A stretch of DNA of 64,000 nt, taken from contig LFRV01000079.1 of assembly GCA_001512485.1 (NCBI GenBank), positions 58,491-122,490 on the forward strand, in the 5' to 3' direction. The stretch comes from Clostridiales bacterium DTU069 (GTDB lineage Bacteria > Bacillota > Clostridia > DSM-8532). The notes beneath the pieces were generated by a model, which saw nothing but the letters and a program-made list of their open reading frames with translations, was not told the DNA's origin and did no database searches. Below, piece after piece: positions 10,789 through 21,207 of this stretch (within the stretch, counting starts at the first letter, position 1; each line of letters starts with the position of its first letter). The translations under genes were made by a program, and so were the position numbers.

Positions 10789-11148
10789 ATGGATCGAAGG
10801 AGAATGGGGCAACTCGGCGAAAAACTTGCCGCCGATTACCTGAAAAAGAATAACTGCCGGATTCTTGAAAACAATTACAGGGCAGGACGGCTTGGGGAAA
10901 TAGATCTTGTTGTTTCGGATAACTCAACGATATCATTTATTGAAGTCAAAACCCGGACCGGAAAAAAATACGGCACACCCGCCGAGGCTGTCACATACGC
11001 TAAACAAAAGACAATACGCCGCGCAGCGATGTGCTTTTTGAAGGAAAAAGGGCTTGTTGACAGTCCGGTAAGGTTTGATGTGATTGAAGTTATGCTTGCA
11101 AAAGACGGGAATGTTTTAAGCATAAGCCATATAAAAAACGCATTCTGA
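10789..11148 (+). CDS. UPF0102 / YraN family endonuclease-like protein
   Basis: MGQLGEKLAADYLKKNNCRILENNYRAGRLGEIDLV, FIEVKTR. Confidence 0.9.
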   Translation: MDRRRMGQLGEKLAADYLKKNNCRILENNYRAGRLGEIDLVVSDNSTISFIEVKTRTGKKYGTPAEAVTYAKQKTIRRAAMCFLKEKGLVDSPVRFDVIEVMLAKDGNVLSISHIKNAF

Positions 11149-11200
11149 CAAATATATCCCCGGATTACACACAGGATTTTAAAACAAAAGGAGGACCGTT

Positions 11201-12127
11201 ATGTTTATTGCCGATGGACACTGTGATACACTGACCGAGGCAGTCGAAAAAAATACGAGCCTTGTTGAAAATACCCTTCACTGGGATATATCAAGAGCTT
11301 CATTGTATGATGGCTTTATCCAGGTCCTTGCCATTTTCCACGACCGTGAAAAAATGAAACCGTCCGTATCCCGGGTCGAATATTACGCAAAAAAAGCCGA
11401 AGCTGTTGCAAATCAGGCTGCGAATTTCGTGCTCGCAAAGGACGCCGGACATATTAAAAAAGCAATCGACGAACGTAAGGTATGCGGTATATTGGCGGTT
11501 GAAGGAGGAGACTGCCTTGACGGAAAAACCGAAAATTTACGGAAGCTTTATGATATCGGAATAAGGATTATGACGCTTACATGGAACAACGCAAACGAAC
11601 TTGGGGATGGATGCGGTCAAACGCTTAACGGCGGGCTTACCCCTTTTGGCAGCGAAATAGTCGGATTGATGCAGGATATCGGAATGATTGTCGATGTCTC
11701 GCATGCCGACGAGAAGACATTCTGGGACTGCATTGAAGAATGCCGGAAGCCAGTAATTGCGTCCCACTCAAACGCGAGGGCGGTTCATGATCATCGCCGG
11801 AATCTTTACGATGATCAAATACTTGCAATAGCGAAAACAAATGGCGTAATAGGCGTTAATTTTTATACCGAATTTGTCGGACCTCCAAAAAAGAATGATG
11901 TAAACGGATTAATACGGCATATTGAACATATATGCGCTGTCGCCGGAGAAGACACTGCGGCGTTAGGAGCCGATTTTGACGGTGTCGAAAGCCTTCCTGA
12001 ACAAATTCGCGGCGTGCATGATCTCGATGTTCTTTTTAACAGCCTCGCACGCCTGAATTATTCCGACAGCATAATCAGAAAAATAGCGGGGGAAAACCTG
12101 CTTCGTGTTTATACCGATGTTCTGTAG
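11201..12127 (+). CDS. membrane (renal-type) dipeptidase family M19
   Basis: ADGHCDTLTEA, VEGGDCLDG, DVSHADEKTFWD, SHSNARAVHDHRRN. Confidence 0.92.
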   Translation: MFIADGHCDTLTEAVEKNTSLVENTLHWDISRASLYDGFIQVLAIFHDREKMKPSVSRVEYYAKKAEAVANQAANFVLAKDAGHIKKAIDERKVCGILAVEGGDCLDGKTENLRKLYDIGIRIMTLTWNNANELGDGCGQTLNGGLTPFGSEIVGLMQDIGMIVDVSHADEKTFWDCIEECRKPVIASHSNARAVHDHRRNLYDDQILAIAKTNGVIGVNFYTEFVGPPKKNDVNGLIRHIEHICAVAGEDTAALGADFDGVESLPEQIRGVHDLDVLFNSLARLNYSDSIIRKIAGENLLRVYTDVL

Positions 12128-12226
12128 AAAAAATGCGGTTGATAAAGCCGGACCGCTGCTTCGTTACGGCAGGAAATGGAGATAATAATACATATGCGGA
12201 ATACTTGCGCATTAAGGGGTGAATAG

Positions 12227-13570
12227 ATGGACAAAGCGCGGGATACGGCGCTGAAAGCGCTGATAGAAATAGAAACAAAAAAAGCATATTCAAACCTTGT
12301 GCTGAAAAAACTACTGCGCAGCAAAAGCCTTGACGCGAGGGACAGGGCTTTTGTCAGCGAACTGGTATACGGCACGGTATCGCGCAAGCTGACGCTTGAC
12401 TGGATTATATCGCAGTTTTCGAAAACGAAGCTGAAAAAAATATCGCTGCGTGTTCTTTCAATTCTCCGTCTTGGAGCATATCAGATCATGTTTTTGGACA
12501 GGGTTCCGGACTCCGCCGCGTGCGATACATCGGTGGAGCTCGCGAAAAATTATGCAAAAGAGTCAAGTGGTTTTGTAAACGGGATATTGCGCAATATTTC
12601 CCGAAACAGCGCAGAGATCCGTATGCCCGAAAATACCGGTTCGGCCGCATATGAACTTTCGATAAAGTATTCTTTCCCCGACTTCCTTGTTGAAAATTGG
12701 CTTAACGAATACGGACGTGAATTCACCGAAAAAATCCTTGAATCACTGCTTACGCGACCGGATTTTTATGTCAGGGTCAATACGCTTAAAACAACCCCCG
12801 AAGCTGTAATTGACGAGTTGACGGCAGAAGGTTTCGAAGTTCTGCCGGGACGCTTCTTGAATGAAGCATTGATTATCAGAAACATATCGGATATATCCAG
12901 CCTTAAGGCGTATGCCGAAGGGCGGGTAACGGTGCAGGATGAAAGCTCAATGCTAGTTACGAAGGTTCTCGACCCTAAGCCCGGTGAAAAAATACTTGAT
13001 GTTTGCGCCGCGCCGGGAGGGAAGTCGACGCACATCGCTGAACATATGAAAAACGAAGGCTATATTGTCGCGTGGGATATTCATGAGCATAAATTGGATC
13101 TGATACGGAACAATGCGCGAAGGTTGGGCGTCAATATAATAGAACCGGCGTTGAGGGACGCGCTTGAACCTGTAAATGAACCGGAAGGCAAATTTCACAG
13201 GGTTCTCGTCGACGCGCCCTGTTCCGGAACGGGAATTATAAGAAGAAAACCGGACATAAAATGGCACCGGAGACCGGAAGATTTTGGTAATTTGGTTGAG
13301 ATACAGCAAAAAATATTGTATAATGCGAGTAGATATGTAATGCCGGGAGGAGTGCTGGTTTACAGCACTTGTTCGCTCGATCCGAGGGAAAATTCGGCAG
13401 TTGTCAATGCGTTTATCAGGGAAAACACGAATTTTATTCCGGAACCGATCAGCGGTATGCCCGGTATTATCGGAGATAAAAAAGAAGCAGCGGGAGGAAT
13501 GCTGAACCTGTTTCCACATATTGACGGAACGGATGGTTTTTTTATCGCAAAACTTAAGAAAAACAAATGA
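12227..13570 (+). CDS. rsmB: 16S rRNA m5C967 methyltransferase RsmB
   Basis: NusB-like N-terminus; DVCAAPGGKSTHIAEHM; VDAPCSGTG; YSTCSLDPREN. Confidence 0.93.
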   Translation: MDKARDTALKALIEIETKKAYSNLVLKKLLRSKSLDARDRAFVSELVYGTVSRKLTLDWIISQFSKTKLKKISLRVLSILRLGAYQIMFLDRVPDSAACDTSVELAKNYAKESSGFVNGILRNISRNSAEIRMPENTGSAAYELSIKYSFPDFLVENWLNEYGREFTEKILESLLTRPDFYVRVNTLKTTPEAVIDELTAEGFEVLPGRFLNEALIIRNISDISSLKAYAEGRVTVQDESSMLVTKVLDPKPGEKILDVCAAPGGKSTHIAEHMKNEGYIVAWDIHEHKLDLIRNNARRLGVNIIEPALRDALEPVNEPEGKFHRVLVDAPCSGTGIIRRKPDIKWHRRPEDFGNLVEIQQKILYNASRYVMPGGVLVYSTCSLDPRENSAVVNAFIRENTNFIPEPISGMPGIIGDKKEAAGGMLNLFPHIDGTDGFFIAKLKKNK

Positions 13571-13598
13571 CAAGGCCGGGGATGAGGCTGGTTTTTAT

Positions 13599-14645
13599 AT
13601 GGATAAAATAAATGTGCTTGATTTTGATATCGATCAATTGAAGACTGTTATTAACGAGCTCGGCGAACCTGACTATAGAGCAAAGCAGGTGTGGGAATGG
13701 GTTTACAATGGTGCCGGACGTTTTGATGAAATGACAAACCTTCCGAAATCATTCAGAAACCTTTTAAACAGCCGGCTTTACATCGGAGATATCAGAATAG
13801 CCGAAAAACTTGTATCCGGCAGAAACGGAACGGTAAAATACCTGTTAGTTTTGCCTGACGGCAAAGTTATTGAGAGTGTTCTGATGAAATACCGTTATGG
13901 AAACAGCGCCTGCCTGTCAACCCAGATTGGATGCAGAATGGGATGCCGGTTTTGCGCTTCGGCAAAGCTTGGTATTGACCGCAATCTCACCGCAGGAGAA
14001 ATGATGGCTCAATTTATCGCGATGCAGAAAGACTGCGGTGAAAGAATAAGCCGCGTAGTGCTGATGGGTATCGGGGAGCCCTTTGACAATTATGATGAAG
14101 TTGTCCGGTTTATGCGCCGTTTAAATCAAAAGGACACTTTCGGCATCAGCTACAGAAGAATGACTGTGTCCACTTGCGGTCTTGTACCGGAGATTAACAG
14201 GTTTTCATGTGAGAATATGCCGGTTAATCTTTCTATTTCCCTTCATGCGCCGAATGATGAAATAAGACGCAGGATAATGCCCGTCGCAGCAAGGTATTCA
14301 ATTGACAAAATCCTGTCGGCGTGTAATATTTATATTCGAAAGACCGGAAGAAGAGTTACTTTTGAATATATACTGATTGACGGCGTCAACGACCGGGATG
14401 AACATGCAATTGAGTTGGCCGAAAGAATTTCGGGACTGTTATGTCATGTTAACCTGATTGCGCTTAACGCCGTGGAAGGTGCGGACTACAAGAGAAGCGG
14501 AAGAGAAAGGACGGAAGCCTTTAAAGATATTCTGGAAAGGTACGGGATACCGGTTACGGTACGCAGGGAACTGGGGGATGACATATCGGCATCTTGCGGG
14601 CAACTGCGTAAAAAATCCATTGAAAGTGACGGGATGGTGGATTAG
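13599..14645 (+). CDS. rlmN: 23S rRNA A2503 methyltransferase RlmN (radical SAM)
   Basis: STQIGCRMGCRFCASAKLG; VLMGIGEPFDNYDEV; SCGQLR. Confidence 0.95.
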   Translation: MDKINVLDFDIDQLKTVINELGEPDYRAKQVWEWVYNGAGRFDEMTNLPKSFRNLLNSRLYIGDIRIAEKLVSGRNGTVKYLLVLPDGKVIESVLMKYRYGNSACLSTQIGCRMGCRFCASAKLGIDRNLTAGEMMAQFIAMQKDCGERISRVVLMGIGEPFDNYDEVVRFMRRLNQKDTFGISYRRMTVSTCGLVPEINRFSCENMPVNLSISLHAPNDEIRRRIMPVAARYSIDKILSACNIYIRKTGRRVTFEYILIDGVNDRDEHAIELAERISGLLCHVNLIALNAVEGADYKRSGRERTEAFKDILERYGIPVTVRRELGDDISASCGQLRKKSIESDGMVD

Positions 14646-14647
14646 CT

Positions 14648-15382
14648 TTGGAATATGCAGCTATCAGCGACAAAGGGATAATTCGTGAACAGAATGAGGA
14701 TTCTTGGAATATTGTTCTTGACCTGAATGGGAATCCCCGGGCGTTCATAGTGGCCGACGGCATGGGAGGACACCGGGCAGGGGATGTGGCGAGCAGGATG
14801 GCTGTAGAAATAATTTCCGAAGAAATCAGCCGCTTTATTGAATCCAGCAATACCGGCTCTTCACTGTTCATGGTTTTTGAAAGGGCTGTTTACAAAGCCA
14901 ATGACGAAATATACCGGTATTCGCTGGAATGCCTGGACGGTGCAAGTATAGGAACAACCCTTACCGCAGGTATTATTGAAGGAAATTTATTTACTATCGC
15001 GCATATCGGCGACAGCCGGTTCTACATAGTCCGCGACGGAAAAATTAAAAAGCTAACGAGAGATCATTCATTTGTAGAAGAATTGGTTGAAAAAGGCGTA
15101 CTTGCTCAGGAAGAAGCAAATAATCACCCTTTGAGACATCAGATAACACGGGCTCTTGGATATGAGGAACAGATACAGGTTGATTTTTGCAAAATTGAAG
15201 TAAAAAAACGGGATATTTATTTGTTCTGCACAGACGGCCTTACAATGAAAATTTCATCATCGGAACTGCTGTCAACACTTTTGCAGGAAAAAACACTCGA
15301 TGAAATTCTTAAAAGCATGGTGGAACTTGCAAACGAACGCGGCGGGGATGACAATATAACTGCAATTGCCATAAGAGTATAA
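14648..15382 (+). CDS. prpC: PP2C-family Ser/Thr phosphatase
   Basis: SDKGIIREQNEDSW; VADGMGGHRAGDVAS; GDDNITAIAI; TTG start. Confidence 0.93.
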   Translation: MEYAAISDKGIIREQNEDSWNIVLDLNGNPRAFIVADGMGGHRAGDVASRMAVEIISEEISRFIESSNTGSSLFMVFERAVYKANDEIYRYSLECLDGASIGTTLTAGIIEGNLFTIAHIGDSRFYIVRDGKIKKLTRDHSFVEELVEKGVLAQEEANNHPLRHQITRALGYEEQIQVDFCKIEVKKRDIYLFCTDGLTMKISSSELLSTLLQEKTLDEILKSMVELANERGGDDNITAIAIRV

Positions 15383-15414
15383 TGTGTTGAACATATCGAA
15401 TTCGAGGTGCGGGA

Positions 15415-17427
15415 ATGACTGGAAAAGTTCTTAATAACAGATATGAACTTGTTGAAAAAATAGGGACAGGTGGCATGGCAGATGTGTATAAGGCACGCTG
15501 CCGTGTTTTAAAGCGGTGGGTTGCCGTTAAGATATTAAAAGATGAATTTGTGAACGACGAGGAGTTTTTAGAGCGTTTTGAGAGAGAGGCATATGCCGCG
15601 GGAAGCCTGAATCATCCGAACATAGTGTCCATTTATGACGTAGGCAGGGACGACAATATCCACTATATTGTCATGGAATATGTCGATGGAATTACGTTGA
15701 AGGACTATATTCGCCAAAACGGGGCTTTGCCGTGGGAAGAAGCTGCCGACATCGCGATCTCGATACTCAGCGCGCTTCATAAGGCTCATAGGCACAATAT
15801 TATCCATAGGGATATAAAACCACAGAATATACTTTTAACTTCCGATAATGTACCGAAAGTATCCGATTTTGGTATCGCACGGGCGGCGACAACCGCGACC
15901 GCGACAAGAAAAATCGATACTGTCGGGTCTGTCCACTACGCTTCGCCGGAACAGGCAAGGGGCGGTTATACCGATGAAAAATCCGACATTTACTCTGTCG
16001 GCGTCACCCTTTTTGAAATGGTTACAGGCCATGTGCCTTTTGATGCCGACAATCCCGTTACGGTCGCATTGAAGCAGATAAATGACGAACCGCCGAAACC
16101 GTCGGACTTTGTCCCGGAACTTCCCGAGACAATTGATAATATTATCCTCAGGGCAATGAGGAAATCGAAATCGGAGCGCTATGACAGCGCCCTTCAAATG
16201 ATAGCGGAACTTGATCACATGAAAAAAGGCGAGCTTGGCGAAAATTACTCCAATAATTGGGATACCCAGTTTGCCACGCGCGTAATTATGAATACGGAGG
16301 AAGAAGCCTTGGCAGGGAAAAAAGATAAAAAAAATAAAAAAGACAAAAAAAAGGACAGGAAAGACAGCGGTAAACCTAAAAAAAGCCTTGGTGTAGCCGC
16401 TTTATACGTGGTTTTGCTCGGCGCGATTATAGGCGCGCTATGGCTGACATATGTCCATGTAATAGGCCCGTTTATAGCGACGATTCTCGAACCTAAGAAT
16501 CCTGATGTCGAACTGAAAAATTATGTAGGTATGACTCTTGATGAAGCTATAACCGATTTAACGATGCTGAATATCCCGTTTGAAGAACCTGTTTATGAGT
16601 ATCACGACACGATAGAAAAAGGCATTGTCATGGAGCAGAGCCCCGCAGCGGGAATGGAAGTAAAAACGGGTACGGACGCGATGACAAAGGTTAAGCTTGT
16701 CGTAAGCAACGGGAAACAGGAGGTCGAAATACCAAAAGACCTGAAATTTGCGGATTTTCTTGAAACGATGATTTACTTAAGAGACGAATTGAAACTAAAG
16801 CCTGTTGAAGTTGCCGAATACAGCGATGAAGTCGCGCTCGGAAGGGTAATAAAGACAGAGCCCGAAATGGGTTCGATTGTCCAGGTGGGCAGCCAGGTCA
16901 AAGTTTATAAAAGCCTTGGGCCCGAGCTTGAATTTGTCACCGTTCCCGATTTATCCGGATGTACGTATGACGAGGCAAAGCATTTACTGCTGTCGCTTAA
17001 TCTCAGCATCGGCAGGATATTCCCTGAAGGCAGGGATGGTTACAAGGGACTTATTATCAACCAGGAACCGAAACCTGGTGATACGGTTAAGGAACTGACG
17101 CCTGTAAATATATACTTCCAGGATGAACAGACGCAGGCAACCGGCGACGGGGGCGAGAGCGGTTATGTAAGCGTGCCGGGCGATGTGCGCATCACCGAGC
17201 ATATAAATCTTCCCGACGGCGGACAGTTCGGCGATACGATATTCCTGGAAGTCTACACGTTTTACGAGAAAACAGGGGAAGAAACGCTGCAGCTAAGGGT
17301 TAACCTCAAAAAGACCGATTTTCCGAAATCTGTTCTGATACCCGTTACTCCGGGATACAAAACAACAATGAAGGTTTATATGGATAACAAACTGCAGTAC
17401 CAAAAGGATATTTATTCCCGACAGTAG
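15415..17427 (+). CDS. prkC: PASTA-domain Ser/Thr protein kinase
   Basis: HRDIKPQNILL, DFGIARA; single TM; three PASTA-like repeats. Confidence 0.95.
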   Translation: MTGKVLNNRYELVEKIGTGGMADVYKARCRVLKRWVAVKILKDEFVNDEEFLERFEREAYAAGSLNHPNIVSIYDVGRDDNIHYIVMEYVDGITLKDYIRQNGALPWEEAADIAISILSALHKAHRHNIIHRDIKPQNILLTSDNVPKVSDFGIARAATTATATRKIDTVGSVHYASPEQARGGYTDEKSDIYSVGVTLFEMVTGHVPFDADNPVTVALKQINDEPPKPSDFVPELPETIDNIILRAMRKSKSERYDSALQMIAELDHMKKGELGENYSNNWDTQFATRVIMNTEEEALAGKKDKKNKKDKKKDRKDSGKPKKSLGVAALYVVLLGAIIGALWLTYVHVIGPFIATILEPKNPDVELKNYVGMTLDEAITDLTMLNIPFEEPVYEYHDTIEKGIVMEQSPAAGMEVKTGTDAMTKVKLVVSNGKQEVEIPKDLKFADFLETMIYLRDELKLKPVEVAEYSDEVALGRVIKTEPEMGSIVQVGSQVKVYKSLGPELEFVTVPDLSGCTYDEAKHLLLSLNLSIGRIFPEGRDGYKGLIINQEPKPGDTVKELTPVNIYFQDEQTQATGDGGESGYVSVPGDVRITEHINLPDGGQFGDTIFLEVYTFYEKTGEETLQLRVNLKKTDFPKSVLIPVTPGYKTTMKVYMDNKLQYQKDIYSRQ

Positions 17428-17445
17428 TGAAATGGAGGAGTGTTT

Positions 17446-18333
17446 TTGCCGGAAGGTCTGATAATAAAAGGCGTAGGAGGATTTTACCAGGTAGAAAGCA
17501 GGGAAGGCTTCTATGAATGCAGGATAAGAGGTATTTTCAGAAAAAAAGGAATAACGCCTTTGCCGGGAGACTATGTTGATTTCACGATAACTGATGATAA
17601 GAAAAAAGAAGGCTGGATCGAAGAGATCAGGCAGCGGCGGAATTTCTTCAACCGCCCGCCTGTCGCGAATATAAACAGACTGGCCGTCGTATTGGCGGCT
17701 GCACAGCCAGCTCCGGATTTCCTGCTTGCCGATAAATTAATTATGTCGGCTGTGCTTAATGATATAGAGCCGATTATTATAATAAACAAAACCGATCTTG
17801 TTGAATGCGGTATCGTTGATGAAATAGAAAAAGTATATATAAAGACTGGTTTTCCGATTGTAAAAATGAGCAAGATAACAATGGAGGGTTATGACTTACT
17901 GCGTGAAAAGCTGAAAGGAAAATGTACCGTATTTGCCGGACAGTCCGGAGTCGGAAAATCCACAATTCTTAACAATATGATATCGTCGTCGTTGATGGAG
18001 ACGGGAGAAGTCAGCAAAAAAATTAAAAGAGGGAAGCATACAACGAGGCATGTTCAATTAATATCCCTTGATTGTGGAGGGTATGTAGTTGATACGCCGG
18101 GATTCAGTTTGGTATCTCCTGATGGAGTACATTATGAAGAATTGTCGTGGATGTATCCCGAGTTTGAAAAGTATCAGAGCCTGTGCAGGTTTAATGGGTG
18201 CAACCATATCAAGGAGCCCGGGTGTTCCGTTAAGAATGCCGTCAGCACGGGTGAAATACCCGAAACGCGTTATGAATGCTACAAAAGGATTTATGAGGAG
18301 TTGAAGGAATTACATGAAAAAAGATACGAATAA
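17446..18333 (+). CDS. rsgA: ribosome small subunit GTPase RsgA
   Basis: NRPPVANINRLAVVLA; GQSGVGKSTILN; Zn motif C..GCNH.KEPGCSVK. Confidence 0.94.
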   Translation: MPEGLIIKGVGGFYQVESREGFYECRIRGIFRKKGITPLPGDYVDFTITDDKKKEGWIEEIRQRRNFFNRPPVANINRLAVVLAAAQPAPDFLLADKLIMSAVLNDIEPIIIINKTDLVECGIVDEIEKVYIKTGFPIVKMSKITMEGYDLLREKLKGKCTVFAGQSGVGKSTILNNMISSSLMETGEVSKKIKRGKHTTRHVQLISLDCGGYVVDTPGFSLVSPDGVHYEELSWMYPEFEKYQSLCRFNGCNHIKEPGCSVKNAVSTGEIPETRYECYKRIYEELKELHEKRYE

Positions 18334-19009
18334 CGGGATAATTATTGCGCCTTCCATCCTGTCGGCGGATTTTTCGTTATTGAAAGAAGCTCTCGATATG
18401 ATAAAGGAATCAGGGGCGGATTGGGTTCACGTTGATGTAATGGACGGACATTTTGTACCGAATATAACTATAGGACCTCCGGTTGTTGAGTGCCTGCGCA
18501 GGGCAACCGATATGTTCCTTGATGTCCACCTTATGATAGAAGATCCTGATAAATTCGTACCCGACTTTGTTTCAGCCGGCGCCGACCTTTTAACTGTTCA
18601 CGTAGAAGCGTGTAATCATCTGAACCGTACAATTCAATTAATTAAAGAATACGGAATTAAAGCGGGAGTATCACTCAGCCCGGCGACTCCGCTCGCAAGC
18701 ATTGAATATCTTCCGGAACCCGTTGACATGATCCTTTTAATGACTGTAAACCCGGGCTTCGGAGGGCAGTCATATATTCCACAGATGACCGGAAAAATAA
18801 GAAAGCTTCGTGAACAGCTTAATCGTGATGGCAGGAACATAGACATTCAAATAGACGGCGGGATCGGCACGGACAATATTAAAGAAGTTACATCGGCGGG
18901 AGCCAACATAATAGTTACGGGCTCGGCCTTTTTTAACGCGCCGGATCCGGCATTGTTTATAAAGCAGCTTAGAGACTTAGCGGCTTTTGCTTCTCAGGGA
19001 GAAAAATAA
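18314..19009 (+). CDS. rpe: ribulose-phosphate 3-epimerase
   Basis: APSILSADFSLL; WVHVDVMDGHFVPNITIG; MTVNPGFGGQ. Confidence 0.96.
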   Translation: MKKDTNNGIIIAPSILSADFSLLKEALDMIKESGADWVHVDVMDGHFVPNITIGPPVVECLRRATDMFLDVHLMIEDPDKFVPDFVSAGADLLTVHVEACNHLNRTIQLIKEYGIKAGVSLSPATPLASIEYLPEPVDMILLMTVNPGFGGQSYIPQMTGKIRKLREQLNRDGRNIDIQIDGGIGTDNIKEVTSAGANIIVTGSAFFNAPDPALFIKQLRDLAAFASQGEK

Positions 19010-19644
19010 TGAATGCTTTGATCATTGGAAACGGGAATTTTGAATCGGGCGATACCTTTATTGAAACGGTAAAGCTGTCGGATTTGATTGTTTGTGCCGA
19101 CGGCGGTGCGCGCCATTTATATAGTCTGGGAATAAAACCCGATGTGCTTGTCGGTGATTTTGATTCGATTCCCCGCGATATTCTTGAAGAGTACAAAAAA
19201 TCCGGTGTGGAAATTATAAAATATCCTGTCCGAAAAGACATGACGGATGTGGATTTGGCGGTTGAATGCGCCGTAAGCCGCGGCGCCGGGCGCATATTTA
19301 TTGCCGGGGCATTTGGAACAAGAATTGATCACACCCTTTCAAACCTTATGCTTTTGCACCGGATTTTGGATTCAGGTCTCGAAGGGGTTCTTTTTGATGA
19401 AAAAAATACCGTTTATCTTATTGACAACAAAATAAAAATAAAAAGAAAAGAAAACTATAAGTTGTCTTTACTGCCGGCTGCTCCGGTTGTTGAAGGAATT
19501 AATACGGGCGGGCTTGCCTATCCGCTGACTGACGCGGTAATGAAGATGGGAACGACTGTCGGGATCAGCAACGAATTTACATCGGATGAAGCTTCGGTGA
19601 GCGTACGAAAAGGCCGGCTGTATGTTATTTTATCAAAGGACTGA
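19009..19644 (+). CDS. thiN: thiamine pyrophosphokinase
   Basis: ADGGARHLYSLGIKPDVLVGDFDSI; DMTDVDLAVE; GTRIDHTLSN. Confidence 0.92.
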   Translation: MNALIIGNGNFESGDTFIETVKLSDLIVCADGGARHLYSLGIKPDVLVGDFDSIPRDILEEYKKSGVEIIKYPVRKDMTDVDLAVECAVSRGAGRIFIAGAFGTRIDHTLSNLMLLHRILDSGLEGVLFDEKNTVYLIDNKIKIKRKENYKLSLLPAAPVVEGINTGGLAYPLTDAVMKMGTTVGISNEFTSDEASVSVRKGRLYVILSKD

Positions 19645-19728
19645 TCTGATAAAATTCATTTCAGTTGTCACACATTATAAAATGCTTTATACTTTAAAAC
19701 GTTGATATTATATCCCGGGAGGTTTGGC

Positions 19729-21108
19729 GTGAATAAGGCACATCAGGATATGGGAGAAAAGAAAATTCCGGCGCTGCTTCTGGAACTTTCACTGCCGGCG
19801 ACTGTCGGAATGCTTGTAAATGCCCTGTATAACCTGGTCGATACGATTTTCGTAGGCAAGGGTGTTTCAAGCAACGCTATAGGTGGATTGACCGTAGCGA
19901 TGCCTCTTCAGATGATCATTACGGCATTCGGCTTTTTAGTAGGTGTAGGATCGGGTTCTCTCGTTTCACGGAGCCTTGGAGCCGGTGATAATGAACGCGC
20001 GTACAGGGCGGCCGGAAATGCGTATATGTCGGTTACAATTATAGCTGTAACAGCCGTTGCGATAGGTTTCCTGTTCCTCGACAATTTCCTGATTCTTTTC
20101 GGCGCGACCGAAACTCTTTTGCCGTACGCGAGGGAGTATTTATCCATTATTCTGATAGGAAGCGTCTTTTTCATATTAACGTTGTGTTCAAACAATATTA
20201 TACGCGCGGAAGGAAACGCGAGAATGGCAATGCTCATCATGATTTCCGGTGCAGTAATAAACATCGGCCTTGACGCGCTGTTTATATTTGCTTTCAGGAT
20301 GGGTATCGCGGGCGCCGCATGGGCAACAATTATATCGCAGTTTTGCTCGTTTCTCATTGCCGTATGGTATATGGCAACGGGAAGAAGTTCGATAAAAATC
20401 GGGCTGCGTCATTTCAAGCCGGACTTTAGTGTATTGAAAGAGATTTTCGGCGTCGGCACCGCAGCGTTTATCCGTCAGACTTCGGGAAGCGTGGTTTCAA
20501 TAGTTGTGAACAACGCTTTAAAAATATACGGTGGAACGGATGCGATAAACGTTATAGGCATATTTAACAGGCTCAGCATGTTCATGCTTATGCCCGTGTT
20601 CGGAATCGTGCACGGAATGCAGCCCATTATGGGTTACAATTACGGCGCAAAAAAACCGAAGCGCGTTATGGAGGTTCTTAAGCTGAGCATGATTTCGGCG
20701 ACAGTAATCACTGCGATTGCCTGGGCAATGTCGATGTTTATACCCGACTTTTTACTGTCGCTTTTCGTAAGGCCGGAAGAGAAGGAAGTCATACTGTCTA
20801 TCGGGGTACCGGCGCTGCGGACGCTTATGTCGGTTGTGCTGATAGTCGGGGTCCAGATTGTAGGTTCGGCGATGTTCCAGGCTTTGGGCAAGGCAATCCC
20901 TTCCATTGTTCTTGCTTCGATGAGGCAGATAATCCTGCTGATCCCGATGGTTATAATACTTTCTAAAATCGCGGGAATAACAGGGGTATGGATTTCGTAT
21001 CCCGTTTCCGATGTTATATCGGTCTTTATTACCGCAGTATTGGTGCTGCGTGAGCTGAAAATTATAAGGAAGGATATTATCGAGCAGCCTGCTGCAGAGC
21101 TGCAATAA
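19729..21108 (+). CDS. MATE family efflux transporter
   Basis: LPATVGMLVNALYNLVDTIFVGKGV; 12-TM hydrophobic pattern; GTG start after GGGAGG. Confidence 0.9.
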   Translation: MNKAHQDMGEKKIPALLLELSLPATVGMLVNALYNLVDTIFVGKGVSSNAIGGLTVAMPLQMIITAFGFLVGVGSGSLVSRSLGAGDNERAYRAAGNAYMSVTIIAVTAVAIGFLFLDNFLILFGATETLLPYAREYLSIILIGSVFFILTLCSNNIIRAEGNARMAMLIMISGAVINIGLDALFIFAFRMGIAGAAWATIISQFCSFLIAVWYMATGRSSIKIGLRHFKPDFSVLKEIFGVGTAAFIRQTSGSVVSIVVNNALKIYGGTDAINVIGIFNRLSMFMLMPVFGIVHGMQPIMGYNYGAKKPKRVMEVLKLSMISATVITAIAWAMSMFIPDFLLSLFVRPEEKEVILSIGVPALRTLMSVVLIVGVQIVGSAMFQALGKAIPSIVLASMRQIILLIPMVIILSKIAGITGVWISYPVSDVISVFITAVLVLRELKIIRKDIIEQPAAELQ

Positions 21109-21207
21109 CCGGCTGACGTATATGTGCCTCTTTCAAAAAAACAAAATCTAAAATCCGACGTTCCGTCATAATATATAAACGGAAGCATTAAATCGTGGAG
21201 AGCAGCC

